This document shows positions 26,178-34,383 of a DNA stretch of 64,000 bases, one piece after another (the stretch's first letter is position 1; each line of letters starts with the position of its first letter). The translations under genes and the position numbers were made by a program. The notes under the pieces are model-generated. The model made no database searches. It was not told the DNA's origin and was given only the letters and a program-made list of their open reading frames with translations. The stretch lies in NCBI GenBank assembly GCA_050694175.1, contig JBOGXA010000001.1, forward strand, positions 62,001-126,000. The letters are read 5' to 3'. This stretch comes from JBOGXA01 sp050694175. Its GTDB lineage: Bacteria > Actinomycetota > CADDZG01 > WHSQ01.

Positions 26178-26191
26178 TCACGGGGCCGTGA
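26178..26191. promoter_or_regulatory. TCACGG-GG-CCGTGA palindrome upstream of the acyl-CoA dehydrogenase
   Basis: A perfect 6+6 palindrome 25 nt before the start at 26216. The same arms occur at 34384-34397 with a TA centre. It overlaps GGCCCC-TCAC-GGGGCC, so an RNA hairpin close to the start codon is an alternative reading. Confidence 0.35.
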
Positions 26192-26215
26192 GCACCCACC
26201 GGATAGTCTGGGGCC

Positions 26216-27367
26216 ATGGATTTCGATCTCGCCCCCGAACAGCAGGACTTCCAGAAGACCGTCAGACAGTTCGTCGACGACGCCATCAGGCCCCACGCCG
26301 AGCGGTGGGACGAGGAGGGCCAGCTCCCGATGGACGTCGTGAAGCAGATGGGCGAGCTGGGGCTCTTCGGCCTTCCGTTTCCGGAGGAGTTCGGGGGCTC
26401 GGGGGCCGACTTTCTGACGTTGTGCCTGGCCATCGAGGAGATAGCCCGCGTTGACTCGTCGCTGGCGATCACGCTCGAAGCCGCCGTCGGACTGGGCGCG
26501 ATGCCGGTTTTCAGGTTCGGGACCGAGGAGCAGAAGAAGAAGTGGCTGCCGCCGCTCGCCACGGGCGAGGCGCTCGCGTCTTTCGGGCTGACGGAGCCGG
26601 GAGGCGGGTCGGATGCAGGTGCCACTCGGACCACGGCTCGCGTGGTGGATGGCCACTGGGTGGTTAACGGTTCGAAGGCGTTCATTACGAACTCCGGCAC
26701 ACCGATCACTTCGTTCGTCACGGTGACGGCCGTCACGGGTGAGAATCGCGAGATCTCGGCGATCATCGTCCCCACCGGAACCCCGGGGATGGAGGTCGGC
26801 AAGGAGTACCGAAAGATGGGGTGGCGACACTCGGACACTCACGAGCTGTCGTTCAGCGACTGTCGGGTGCCGGAGGAGAACTTGCTCGGCGAGCGAGGTG
26901 ACGGCTTTCGCAACTTCCTCAACATCCTCGACGACGGCCGCATCGCGATCGCCGCACTTGCGGTCGGTCTTGCGCAGGGATGCATCGATGAGTGTCTCGA
27001 CTACGCGCAGGAGCGCAGCGCGTTCGGCCGCCAGATAGGCGCATTCCAAGCGCTGCAGTTCAAAATCGCCGACATGGCAACCACGACCGACCTGGCGCGC
27101 ACTGCCTACTACCGGGCGGCATGGCTCAAGGCCCAGGGCCGCCCCTACAAGAAGGAAGCGGCCATGGCCAAGCTCTTCGCTTCCGAGACTGCAGTCGACG
27201 TCGCCCGCGACGCAGTCCAGATACACGGCGGCTACGGGTACATCGAGGAGTTCCCGGTGTGCCGCCACTTCCGTGACTCGAAGGTCCTTGAGATCGGTGA
27301 GGGGACTTCGGAGGTGATGCGCATTCTCATCGCCCGCGCCCTCGGCCTCCCCTCCGACTCAACGTAA
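26216..27367 (+). CDS. Acyl-CoA dehydrogenase
   Basis: A 383-aa FAD-dependent acyl-CoA dehydrogenase. Family segments are FGLTEPGGGSDAGATRTTA, AFITNSGTPIT, YAQERSAFGRQIGAFQALQF and YGYIEEFPVCRHFRDSKVLE. IGEGTSEVMRILIARAL keeps Glu in the usual catalytic position. Substrate chain type is unknown. RNase D follows after 9 nt and may be co-transcribed. Confidence 0.9.
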   Translation: MDFDLAPEQQDFQKTVRQFVDDAIRPHAERWDEEGQLPMDVVKQMGELGLFGLPFPEEFGGSGADFLTLCLAIEEIARVDSSLAITLEAAVGLGAMPVFRFGTEEQKKKWLPPLATGEALASFGLTEPGGGSDAGATRTTARVVDGHWVVNGSKAFITNSGTPITSFVTVTAVTGENREISAIIVPTGTPGMEVGKEYRKMGWRHSDTHELSFSDCRVPEENLLGERGDGFRNFLNILDDGRIAIAALAVGLAQGCIDECLDYAQERSAFGRQIGAFQALQFKIADMATTTDLARTAYYRAAWLKAQGRPYKKEAAMAKLFASETAVDVARDAVQIHGGYGYIEEFPVCRHFRDSKVLEIGEGTSEVMRILIARALGLPSDST

Positions 27368-27376
27368 ACGAATCCC

Positions 27377-28549
27377 GTGCGCGAGTTGCTCGTCGAGACG
27401 CCTGCTCGCCTCGAGCATGTAATTGCGGTAGCTCACTCCGCCGGGCGCATCGGACTCGACACGGAGTTCTTGCGCGAGCGGACGTATCGGGCTCGGCTCT
27501 GCCTCGTACAGATTGCCGCGGGCGACGAGGTGTACGTAGTCGACGCCCTCGCAAAGCTCGACCTGAAGCCGGTCGCCGATCTTGTTGCCGCGGCCGACGT
27601 TGAGACGGTGGTTCACGCCGGCCGACAGGACTTTGATCTGCTGTTCGAGTACTTCGGTGTCGCGCCGCGCCGTGTCTTCGATGTCCAGGTGGCCGCCGGA
27701 TTCGCCGGCTACGGGGCCTCGCTGTCGCTCGGCCGGCTCGTTGAAGAAGTCGTGGGCGAGAAGCTCGAGAAGGGTGAGGCCTACACGGATTGGTGTCGCC
27801 GGCCGCTCACGCCCGCGCAACTGCACTACGCGGCCAACGACGTCGTATGGCTATTGAGCGCGGCAGACATACTTGCTAAGAAGCTGCACGCTCAAGGCCG
27901 CACCGCGTGGGCGCACGAAGAGATGCGCGGGTTCGAGGACCCGGGCATTTACGGCACCGATCCCAACGAAGCGTGGCGCAAGGTATCGGGCCGCGGGACG
28001 CTCAGCGCAAAGAAGACCGCGGTCCTAAAGGCTGTGGCCAGGTGGCGCGAGGAAACGGCCGCTCGTCGCGACATCCCTCGCAACTGGGTCGTCAAGGAGC
28101 CGACGCTGGTTGAGATCGCGCGCCGCGCTCCGAAGTCGTTGCCGGCCCTCAAGGCGATCAGAGGGATGAATGCACGTGAGGCGGAGCGATCCGCCCCCGA
28201 GCTGTTGTCGGCGATAAAGGATGGTCTCGGCCAGCCGCCGATTCCGATGCCTCGCCAACCGCCGAAGGACGTCCTTGTGAGGGCCCGGATGATCTCAGGG
28301 CTGGCCGATGTCATGGTGAGAGCTCGGTGCGAACGTGCGGGGATCGCGACGGAGGTCGTGACCACGCGGGGCGAAATCGAGGTCCTTGTCGCCGACCTGC
28401 TGTCGAACGGCGCCCACGCAAGCGCCCACCGCCTGCTCGAAGGGTGGAGACGGCAACTTGTAGGTGACGCGATCGTTTCGCTTGCCCAAGGACGCGTAGC
28501 GGTCAGAGTTGTCGAGGGTCCCCCTTATGTTGAAGAGGTAGTGCTATAA
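27377..28549 (+). CDS. rnd: Ribonuclease D-type 3'-5' exonuclease
   Basis: A 390-aa DEDDy exoribonuclease. D28 and E30 are in GLDTEF, the next Asp in HAGRQDFDLL, and Tyr/Asp in LHYAANDVVWLL. The DTEFLRERTY and AYTDWCRRPLTPAQ motifs are typical of RNase D, which trims tRNA and other RNA 3' ends. The C-terminal half includes an HRDC domain (about 205-285) and a further helical part. GTG 27377 is the start. A NYN-LOTUS gene follows after 17 nt, suggesting a joint RNA-processing role. Confidence 0.88.
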   Translation: MRELLVETPARLEHVIAVAHSAGRIGLDTEFLRERTYRARLCLVQIAAGDEVYVVDALAKLDLKPVADLVAAADVETVVHAGRQDFDLLFEYFGVAPRRVFDVQVAAGFAGYGASLSLGRLVEEVVGEKLEKGEAYTDWCRRPLTPAQLHYAANDVVWLLSAADILAKKLHAQGRTAWAHEEMRGFEDPGIYGTDPNEAWRKVSGRGTLSAKKTAVLKAVARWREETAARRDIPRNWVVKEPTLVEIARRAPKSLPALKAIRGMNAREAERSAPELLSAIKDGLGQPPIPMPRQPPKDVLVRARMISGLADVMVRARCERAGIATEVVTTRGEIEVLVADLLSNGAHASAHRLLEGWRRQLVGDAIVSLAQGRVAVRVVEGPPYVEEVVL

Positions 28550-28566
28550 GGGTTGAGGGAGGCAAA

Positions 28567-29589
28567 TTGCCGGACGATGAAGAACGACTCGCGCTTTTCA
28601 TAGACTTCGAGAACCTCGCGATCGGCGCCCGCGATCGCGGCGGCGAGATCAACATGTCGGTAATCATGGATGCACTCTCAGAACGCGGTCGCGTCGTAGT
28701 TCGACGAGCCTATGCCGACTGGAATCTGTTCTCGGATTACCGATCGCACCTCATGGCAGAGCGCATCGAAATGCTCGAGATCCCCCAGCGCACCGGAATG
28801 GTTCGAAAGAATGCGGCGGACATCAAGCTTGCCGTCGACGCACTGGAGCTCGCGTTCCAGAGGGAGTTCATCACGACATTTGTCATTGCCTCGGGAGACT
28901 CGGATTTCACTCCGCTCGTCTTGAAGCTGCGTGAGCTCAATCGCCGGGTGGTGGGCATCGGCGTGGAGGGCTCGACCTCCGAACTGCTCCCCGGCGCCTG
29001 CGACGAGTTCCTGTTCTACGAGCGCTTGGCGGGGCCCGGGTCGGCCGAACCCAGCCCCCGGCGCCGGCGAGGCGGGGGAGAGGCCGACAACGGAGCCCTG
29101 ACAGACCTCGCCGAGATCTCTCGCCGGGTGACGCAGACGCTCGCCGGCCTGCAACGGTCGGCCGGCGGCCCCGTGCTGTCGTCGATGATCAAGCGAGTGC
29201 TCGTGAGGAAAGACCCCACGTTCTCGGAAGGGGATTATGGGTTCCGCGCATGGGGGGAGCTGATGCGTCATCTCGAATCGATAGGAGTGATCGAGCTTCA
29301 CGCGGGGGCCGCGGAAGGCGACCCATTCGTCGACTTCCCGGCCACGGGAGGTGGCGAGGAGCAGGCTTTCGAGCTGCTGCGCGACACGGTCGCCGAGCTG
29401 GAGAAGCGCGGTGATGCTCCTCCTCTGTCCGGGCTCAAGAACGAACTCCGAAGGCGCCAGCCCAGCTTCAGCGAGAAGAACTTCGGTTACGGAGGGTTCC
29501 TACAGTTCGTGAAAGCGGCCGCCGCAAAAGGCGTCGTCGACCTCGAATGGGACGAGGACGACGAGGATTACTTCCTGACGGCCGTTTGA
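28567..29589 (+). CDS. NYN-domain ribonuclease-like protein with two LOTUS/OST-HTH domains
   Basis: A 340-aa protein. The NYN (PIN-like) domain at residues 5-155 keeps the acidic residues of the active site: FIDFEN, AADIKLAVDA and ASGDSDFTPLV. A charged Arg/Gly linker follows. Two OST-HTH/LOTUS-type repeats (about 180-255 and 265-335) each have the FSE.. (G)YG/YGF motif: DPTFSEGDYGF and QPSFSEKNFGYGGF. LOTUS domains bind RNA, so a targeted endoribonuclease is likely. TTG 28567 is preceded by GAGGGAGG. It is downstream of RNase D. Confidence 0.85.
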   Translation: MPDDEERLALFIDFENLAIGARDRGGEINMSVIMDALSERGRVVVRRAYADWNLFSDYRSHLMAERIEMLEIPQRTGMVRKNAADIKLAVDALELAFQREFITTFVIASGDSDFTPLVLKLRELNRRVVGIGVEGSTSELLPGACDEFLFYERLAGPGSAEPSPRRRRGGGEADNGALTDLAEISRRVTQTLAGLQRSAGGPVLSSMIKRVLVRKDPTFSEGDYGFRAWGELMRHLESIGVIELHAGAAEGDPFVDFPATGGGEEQAFELLRDTVAELEKRGDAPPLSGLKNELRRRQPSFSEKNFGYGGFLQFVKAAAAKGVVDLEWDEDDEDYFLTAV

Positions 29590-29600
29590 GCCGCCTGCGT

Positions 29601-29621
29601 TCGGGCGAACGGAGCGCCCGA
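29601..29621 (+). terminator. Hairpin after the NYN-LOTUS gene
   Basis: TCGGGCG-AACGGAG-CGCCCGA begins 11 nt after the stop codon, with perfect 7-base arms. There is no T-tract. Position supports transcription termination of the acyl-CoA dehydrogenase/RNase D/NYN unit. Confidence 0.42.
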
Positions 29622-29675
29622 GTGGTTGGAGCGGTCGCCATGCGACTCCTCGCAACCGGTCGTGGCCGGAAGAAC

Positions 29676-29867
29676 CTATGAGTCGATGATGTTTCGGCCG
29701 GCGCGATCCTCGAGTTCGTCGACGCCCTTTCTGATGTCGTCCCCGACCTTCTCCGCCTCCTTCAGGTCCTGACGCTCGCAGGCGGGCATCGCCGCGCACG
29801 ACAGGACGATCGCGGCCGCAACGAGGGCCCGATCGACGTCTCGAGAGATCCGACCCCCGGCCCGCAT
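29676..29867 (-). CDS. Small predicted lipoprotein
   Basis: A 63-aa protein from ATG 29867. A basic N-terminus, the hydrophobic stretch ALVAAAIVLSCAAMPAC and a Cys in lipobox-like position suggest a signal-peptidase II lipoprotein. The mature part of about 33 residues is charged and helical (KEAEKVGDDIRKGVDELEDR). The ribosome site is weak. It runs opposite to, and borders, the 29889 gene. Function is unknown. Confidence 0.5.
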   Translation of the reverse strand: MRAGGRISRDVDRALVAAAIVLSCAAMPACERQDLKEAEKVGDDIRKGVDELEDRAGRNIIDS

Positions 29868-29888
29868 AAGAGGACCTGGTCGTTCACG

Positions 29889-30185
29889 ATGCCCGAGGGA
29901 GGCAAGTTCGTCACGCTTGCCGGGCACCTCCACGACGGCGGACTGCGACTCGCTCTGCGTAACGAAAGCTCCGGCGCGCCTGTGTTCGTCTCGCAGGCGA
30001 TCTACGAGCACCGATGGAACCTGGACGCCATGACCGTGTACTCGGACGGGGCCGGTGTTCCGGTCGCGGCCGGCGACGTCGTGAAGCTGACGGCCGTTTA
30101 CAACGACACCCACAACGGGCCGGGTGACCTCGCGTGGGACAACGTCATGGGCATCATGATGGGAGCTCTGGCCCCCGCCGACTGA
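29889..30185 (+). CDS. C-terminal fragment of a copper-monooxygenase/SURNod19-like protein
   Basis: The 98-aa frame has GGKFVTLAGHLHDGGLRLAL, a His-containing beta-strand motif, and ends with NVMGIMMGALAP. These look like the C-terminal domain of actinobacterial proteins related to type II copper monooxygenases or SURNod19; this assignment is from memory and tentative. The frame stays open upstream of ATG 29889 with plausible family sequence (IDVSRDPTPGPHKRTWSF), yet no N-terminal domain exists because the lipoprotein gene lies there. I read it as a 5'-truncated remnant that may or may not be translated. Confidence 0.45.
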   Translation: MPEGGKFVTLAGHLHDGGLRLALRNESSGAPVFVSQAIYEHRWNLDAMTVYSDGAGVPVAAGDVVKLTAVYNDTHNGPGDLAWDNVMGIMMGALAPAD

Positions 30186-30198
30186 CCGTGCATCCCCC

Positions 30199-30247
30199 GG
30201 TGAGTGTTCGTCCCGCGTCGCTGTAGCGCGCCACTGGAACACTCACC
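30199..30247 (+). terminator. Long perfect hairpin before the E1-alpha gene
   Basis: GGTGAGTGTTC (30199-30209) and GAACACTCACC (30237-30247) are perfect 11-base arms. The 27-base loop contains CGCT-GT-AGCG, which can form an inner stem. It lies 13 nt after a stop codon and 25 nt before the next start. No T-tract follows. Compare the hairpin at 5274-5318. Confidence 0.5.
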
Positions 30248-30272
30248 CGGCCGTGGGCCTAGGATCGGCTGC

Positions 30273-31328
30273 GTGCCAGAGCCGGATGCTCCCCTTCGAG
30301 TAATCGGAGACGGACGCGATCTGCCCGACGGGCCCGTGCCCGACGGGCTCGGCGACGCGGATCTTCTCGCCATCTACCGATCGCTGGTGCTGCTCCGAAC
30401 ATTCGACGAACGTGCCGTCGCGCTTCAAAGACAGGGTCGCCTGGGGACCTATCCGATGTTTTCCGGCGAGGAGGCGACGCAGGCCGGGCCCCTATATGCG
30501 TGCAACAATGATGACTGGGTCTTTCCCTCGTACCGGCAGGGCGCGATCGGCATTCTTCGGGGTCTCCCCCCATCCGTGATCTACAAGTACAGGCGCGGCT
30601 ACGGAGGAGAGCACGGCTTCTGGAATCCGCGCCGCTACCGGGTGGGGCCCAGTTGCATTTCGATAGGGACCCATCTCCCGCATGCCGTCGGAGTCGCATG
30701 GGCCGCCAAGATCAAGGGCGATGGGATCGCGTCGCTCGTGTGGTTCGGCGACGGGGCCACTTCGGAGGGGGACTTCCACGAAGCGATGAACTTCGCGGCG
30801 GTCGTGAGGACGGGGACCGTTTTCTTCTGCACCAACAATCAGTGGGCCATCTCGACACATGTGTCGCGTCAGACGGCGACGAGGACGCTTGCCGAGAAAG
30901 CGGTTGCGTATGGGATGCCTGCCACCCGGGTCGACGGCTTCGACGCGCTGGCCTGTTACGAGGTCGCCCGCCGCGCCCTCGACCGAGCTCGTGCCGGCGA
31001 AGGCCCCACCTTCATCGAGGCGTTCTGCTACCGCCTGAGCCCGCACGGGACGGCCGACGACCCGGCTCGTTATCGTGACGAGGACGAGACCGAGCCGTGG
31101 CGGCGGCTCGAACCCGTCGGCCGCATGCAAGTGTTTCTCAAACGCCTGGGCGTGCTCTCCGATGAGCGTGACGCTCAGATTCGAGCCGATGTCCGGACCC
31201 TGATCGCGGCCGCCGTGAGGGACATGGAGGAGGTCGATCCTCCGGGCCCCGAGATCCTGTTCGGGACGACGTACGTGAGTGGACGGCCGCCCGCGTTCGA
31301 CTCTGCCCTGTCGGAGCTCCAGAGCTGA
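30273..31328 (+). CDS. 2-oxoacid dehydrogenase E1 component, alpha subunit
   Basis: A 351-aa thiamine-diphosphate subunit of a pyruvate or branched-chain 2-oxoacid dehydrogenase. The TPP/metal motif GDGATSEGDFHEAMNFA and the following NNQWAIST are intact. GTYPMFSGEEATQAG and YRLSPHGTADDPARYR are also typical. GTG 30273 starts the family-like sequence; an upstream frame crosses the hairpin. Unusually, no E1 beta or E2 gene follows; the next gene is on the other strand. Closest family resemblance is pyruvate dehydrogenase E1 alpha, but specificity is not certain. Confidence 0.87.
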   Translation: MPEPDAPLRVIGDGRDLPDGPVPDGLGDADLLAIYRSLVLLRTFDERAVALQRQGRLGTYPMFSGEEATQAGPLYACNNDDWVFPSYRQGAIGILRGLPPSVIYKYRRGYGGEHGFWNPRRYRVGPSCISIGTHLPHAVGVAWAAKIKGDGIASLVWFGDGATSEGDFHEAMNFAAVVRTGTVFFCTNNQWAISTHVSRQTATRTLAEKAVAYGMPATRVDGFDALACYEVARRALDRARAGEGPTFIEAFCYRLSPHGTADDPARYRDEDETEPWRRLEPVGRMQVFLKRLGVLSDERDAQIRADVRTLIAAAVRDMEEVDPPGPEILFGTTYVSGRPPAFDSALSELQS

Positions 31329-31330
31329 GC

Positions 31331-32044
31331 CTAGGGAGTTATGTAGGGACGCTCGGGGGCTTCGACCCCGATCACATCGGAGGCCTGAACGATGATGTCC
31401 CGGCCCAGCGGATACATGCTGCCCGTGACCTGCACCCAATCGTCCTCTGTGAACTTCCCGGGGGGAACGCCGACGACGCGTACCTGAATGCTGAGAGCAT
31501 CTGCCGCACAACACGACACGATGAATCTCGTGAGCATGAACTCGTCGACGGGCATCCCCCTGTCCCTCACGACGAAGCCGACGAACTTGACTTCCGACCC
31601 GGCGCGCCGCGACAGCGCTTGCATCCCCGCGGGGGACCGTGCCGCGCCGGCGAGATCGATAAGCGACAGCTCGCCGGACTCGATATCGCTCGCCGACGCC
31701 TGAAAACCGGCCCCGATGAAGCTGGACCGGCGGGAGGCCGCATACGCGCCGAGGGTGCTCGGCGGAAGTGCCGCGACCGTCACCACCGGGACGAGTAACA
31801 GGCCCAACCCCCAGGCACCCCTGCGCGTGAGTTCCTCGCGGATCGGCGTTCTGGCAGTTACGAACCTCCCCACCGCTGCGATCGTGAGGGTGACAGCGCC
31901 GAGCGGCACGACCCAGTCCGTTCGAGCCGACAGGTAGAGGGCGGTGCGGCCCGACAGCAGCAGCCACCAGAAGAGACCGGCCCAACTGCCCAGCACCAGC
32001 GCCGTGAGCACGCGGCTTGGGCTGTAGCGCAAGGTGTTACTCAT
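31331..32044 (-). CDS. TIGR03943 family membrane protein (YcgQ-like)
   Basis: A 237-aa protein of the family that accompanies YraQ/YcgR permeases. Hydrophobic helices are near residues 10-35, 40-60 and 75-95, then a soluble C-terminal domain with VKFVGFVVRD, FIVSCCAADA and DDWVQVTGSMYPL. Bacillus subtilis YcgQ/YcgR-type pairs have been linked to zinc-responsive regulation; metal transport here is inferred. ATG 32044 overlaps the permease stop (ATGA), so translation is coupled. Confidence 0.78.
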   Translation of the reverse strand: MSNTLRYSPSRVLTALVLGSWAGLFWWLLLSGRTALYLSARTDWVVPLGAVTLTIAAVGRFVTARTPIREELTRRGAWGLGLLLVPVVTVAALPPSTLGAYAASRRSSFIGAGFQASASDIESGELSLIDLAGAARSPAGMQALSRRAGSEVKFVGFVVRDRGMPVDEFMLTRFIVSCCAADALSIQVRVVGVPPGKFTEDDWVQVTGSMYPLGRDIIVQASDVIGVEAPERPYITP

Positions 32045-33028
32045 CCGAAGAGAACCTCCAGCCACAGCGTTCCGGCGAGAGTGACGGCTCCCACCACGAC
32101 GGCGATCGTGCGCAGGAGGCGGGCGCCGAACGTTCCCGAGTACAGGAAGGTGAGTTTCGTGTCCAGGAGCGGCCCGAACACAAGAAACGCGAGCTGGGCT
32201 CCGACGCCGAACTGCACGAAGGAGGCGGCAACGAACGCGTCTGATTCAGAGCACAACGACAGCAAGAAGGCGAGCCCCATCATGGCGAGGAGATCGATGA
32301 CTGGAGTGCCGGCAATGGAGCCCATGATCGATTGCGGTATGAAGGTCTGCATTGCGGCCGCGACCGCGGCGCCCAGCACGAGATAGCGGCCCATGAATAC
32401 GAAGTCCCCGGCGAGGTGGCCGAAGAAAGACGCGTGCCGAGGGCCGTGTTGGTGATCTTCGTGGGTGTCGTCGGGGTCGCCGGTCAGTTCGGAACGGCGA
32501 TTCCCCACCACCCACCCCACGGCGATCGCGCACAACAGTCCCAGAGACACGCGCCCCAACACCATCGGCCACAAGATCTCGCGCCCCCCGGTACGCAACG
32601 ACGGTGGACGCGATAACGATTGGGTTGACGATCGGCGCGGCGAGCATGAACGTGATCGCCCCCGAGGGAGACAGACCCTTCTTCGCGAGGCGGCGAGCGA
32701 CGGGCACAGAACCGCATTCGCACACCGGGAAAGCGAACCCCGCGGCAGCGGAAGCGGGGAGCTGCAGGGGCCCGGGCAGCCGTGCGAGGCGCTCGAAGTA
32801 CCGACCCGGTACCAGCACCTCGATCGCCGCAGAGACGATTGCTCCCAGCAGGATGAACGGGACGGCCTCGACCAGCAGAGAGCCGAAGATCAGCAGGAAA
32901 TTCGAGACCTGAGGAATGCCGAGGTCTCCGATCATCGACAGCGCGGCGGTCCCCACCGCCAGCGCCACCGCGACCTCGATCGCGTTGCGAGAGGTCGAAT
33001 CGTCCCGGGGGGCCGCGACTTCTGCCAT
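32041..33028 (-). CDS. YraQ/YcgR-family permease, frameshifted in a C6 run
   Basis: A polytopic permease (DUF318 family) that should be about 328 aa. The first frame (33028 downwards) has FPVCECGSVPVARRLAKKGL and MLAAPIVNPIVIASTVVAYR, the family core with the CECG motif. The second frame continues with REILWPMVLGRVSLGLL and CSESDAFVAASF. They are joined if the six-base C run at 32584-32589 were five long. As written, both halves are separate frames. ATG 33028 overlaps the upstream stop (ATGA) and the stop overlaps the TIGR03943 start. Confidence 0.78.
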
Positions 33029-34372
33029 CAGCAGTACCTCGCAAAGGACACGGCAATCCCCGCGAACGCGTCGGCTACGAGGTCGTTTCCTCGTTCGTCT
33101 TCGAGGGATCGAAGAGCTCTCCCGATCTGCTCTTCGGTCACCTGTTGGGCCGCAAGCTCAGTCTGATCGATGAACACGCCTCCTACCGCAACTGCTTCGA
33201 CAAGGCCCGTCCCCGTTTCACGTTCCAGGGCATCGACCAGGGTCCCCGACCCGACCGCCTCTGGGTCCGGCTTCGCTCCCCCCGTTCCCGCGACCACAAT
33301 CAGCAGCGAATTGCCGGACGCGGCCCGCGCCGCGCGTATCAGGTTGCCGAGTTCTGCGTCCTTGGTGCCCGCCTCTGCCGCAATACTGACTCCCAGAAGG
33401 TCGGGAACGTCGTCCCGTCCATAACCCCTCCTCAGCAGCCTGCGCGCAGCACCGGCGACGTCCTGAGTGACGATCACATCGTCTTTATCGTTGTCCACAT
33501 ACCAGTCGCCACCGACGAGCCCGCGATCGGAAGGGGAGTCGGCAATCAGGCCGATGTGTGGCTCCTGATCCGATCCCTCGTCGAGATCGTCGGCAAGCGT
33601 CGCGATGATCGATGGGGGCGCGCGCCGGCTCCACGCCGCGACCAAGCGGCCGGTATCGGACCGAACTTGCGTTCCCGTGATCCCATGCTGGCGCGGGGTG
33701 CCACCGGTGCCGATGGTGGCGATGATCGCGGCCGGGTCGAGGGGGAGCGAAGGGACCCGGGCGGCCGTCGTCGCGGCGCCGGCGCCCATCAGTGCCCGCA
33801 GTTGGGGCCACTCTCCTTCCTCGAGCGTAGAGGTGCCGGCTCCCTTCAGCACGACCTCGAGAACAAGCCGAGGCGGCTCACCAGAAACGATCCCCGGGAT
33901 CGCCGTCCCCGATCGAACCTCGGGGTGGGCTCGCCTGAGTCCGATGATCTCCGCGATCGTGGGAGCGATCTGATCAAGCGTTGTGCCGGTCGGGACGGAC
34001 GCGCCGGCACTCACACCGGTCCCGTGGAAAACGAGGGGCCGCGGTCGCGGCTCCGCCGCCGATCTCGGGCCACGCGACGAGGCTCCGCCGCCGGGCTCTG
34101 CTCACCACTCCCGGAGGCCGGGCGACGACCGCGAGATCGGGTGAGCGACCCTCCCGGTAACCTGCGGCGATGAGCGATCGGAGGTCGGGGGCAAGAGAGC
34201 AGAACGGAACCCGGGCGGATACAGGGTCGGCGGATCTGCACGCCTTACCGACGCACAGCGCGTGCAGGATTCCGGCGGGCGCCGCGACCACCGTGGCGAC
34301 TGCGACGAGGGCCACGGTGCGCGCTCGCGTTTCGTGCAGAGCATCTAGGGATCGCCGGAGAGGGTTTCTCAT
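33028..34372 (-). pseudogene. Degenerate alkaline-phosphatase-fold paralogue, frameshifted
   Basis: About 448 aa if a one-base shift near 34025-34060 is corrected. The N-terminus (from ATG 34372) has a membrane helix, then SPDLAVVARPPG, and after the shift PLVFHGTGV and LDQIAPTIAEIIG. These match the N-terminal segments of the phosphodiesterases at 34441 and 37636. In the catalytic part the metal Asp is replaced (VVLKGAG against VIDGGGW), the nucleophile motif is PLDP against PSVT, and the metal DHG is TGG (VVAGTGGAKP). It is therefore a pseudoenzyme or a pseudogene. Its stop overlaps the permease start. Confidence 0.7.
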
Positions 34373-34383
34373 AACGCCGGGCC

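Noticed and set aside
29609..29660. tRNA-like text (GCCCGAGTGGTTGGAGCGG) after the NYN-LOTUS gene
   Set aside because: It resembles the D-arm of Ser tRNAs, but there is no T-arm (GTTCGA), no acceptor stem partner and no clear anticodon stem. The hairpin at 29601-29621 explains part of the pattern.
30492..31985. 497-aa minus-strand frame across E1-alpha and the TIGR03943 gene
   Set aside because: It overlaps two recognised genes in other frames and has the Arg/Gly-rich composition of a GC-rich shadow.
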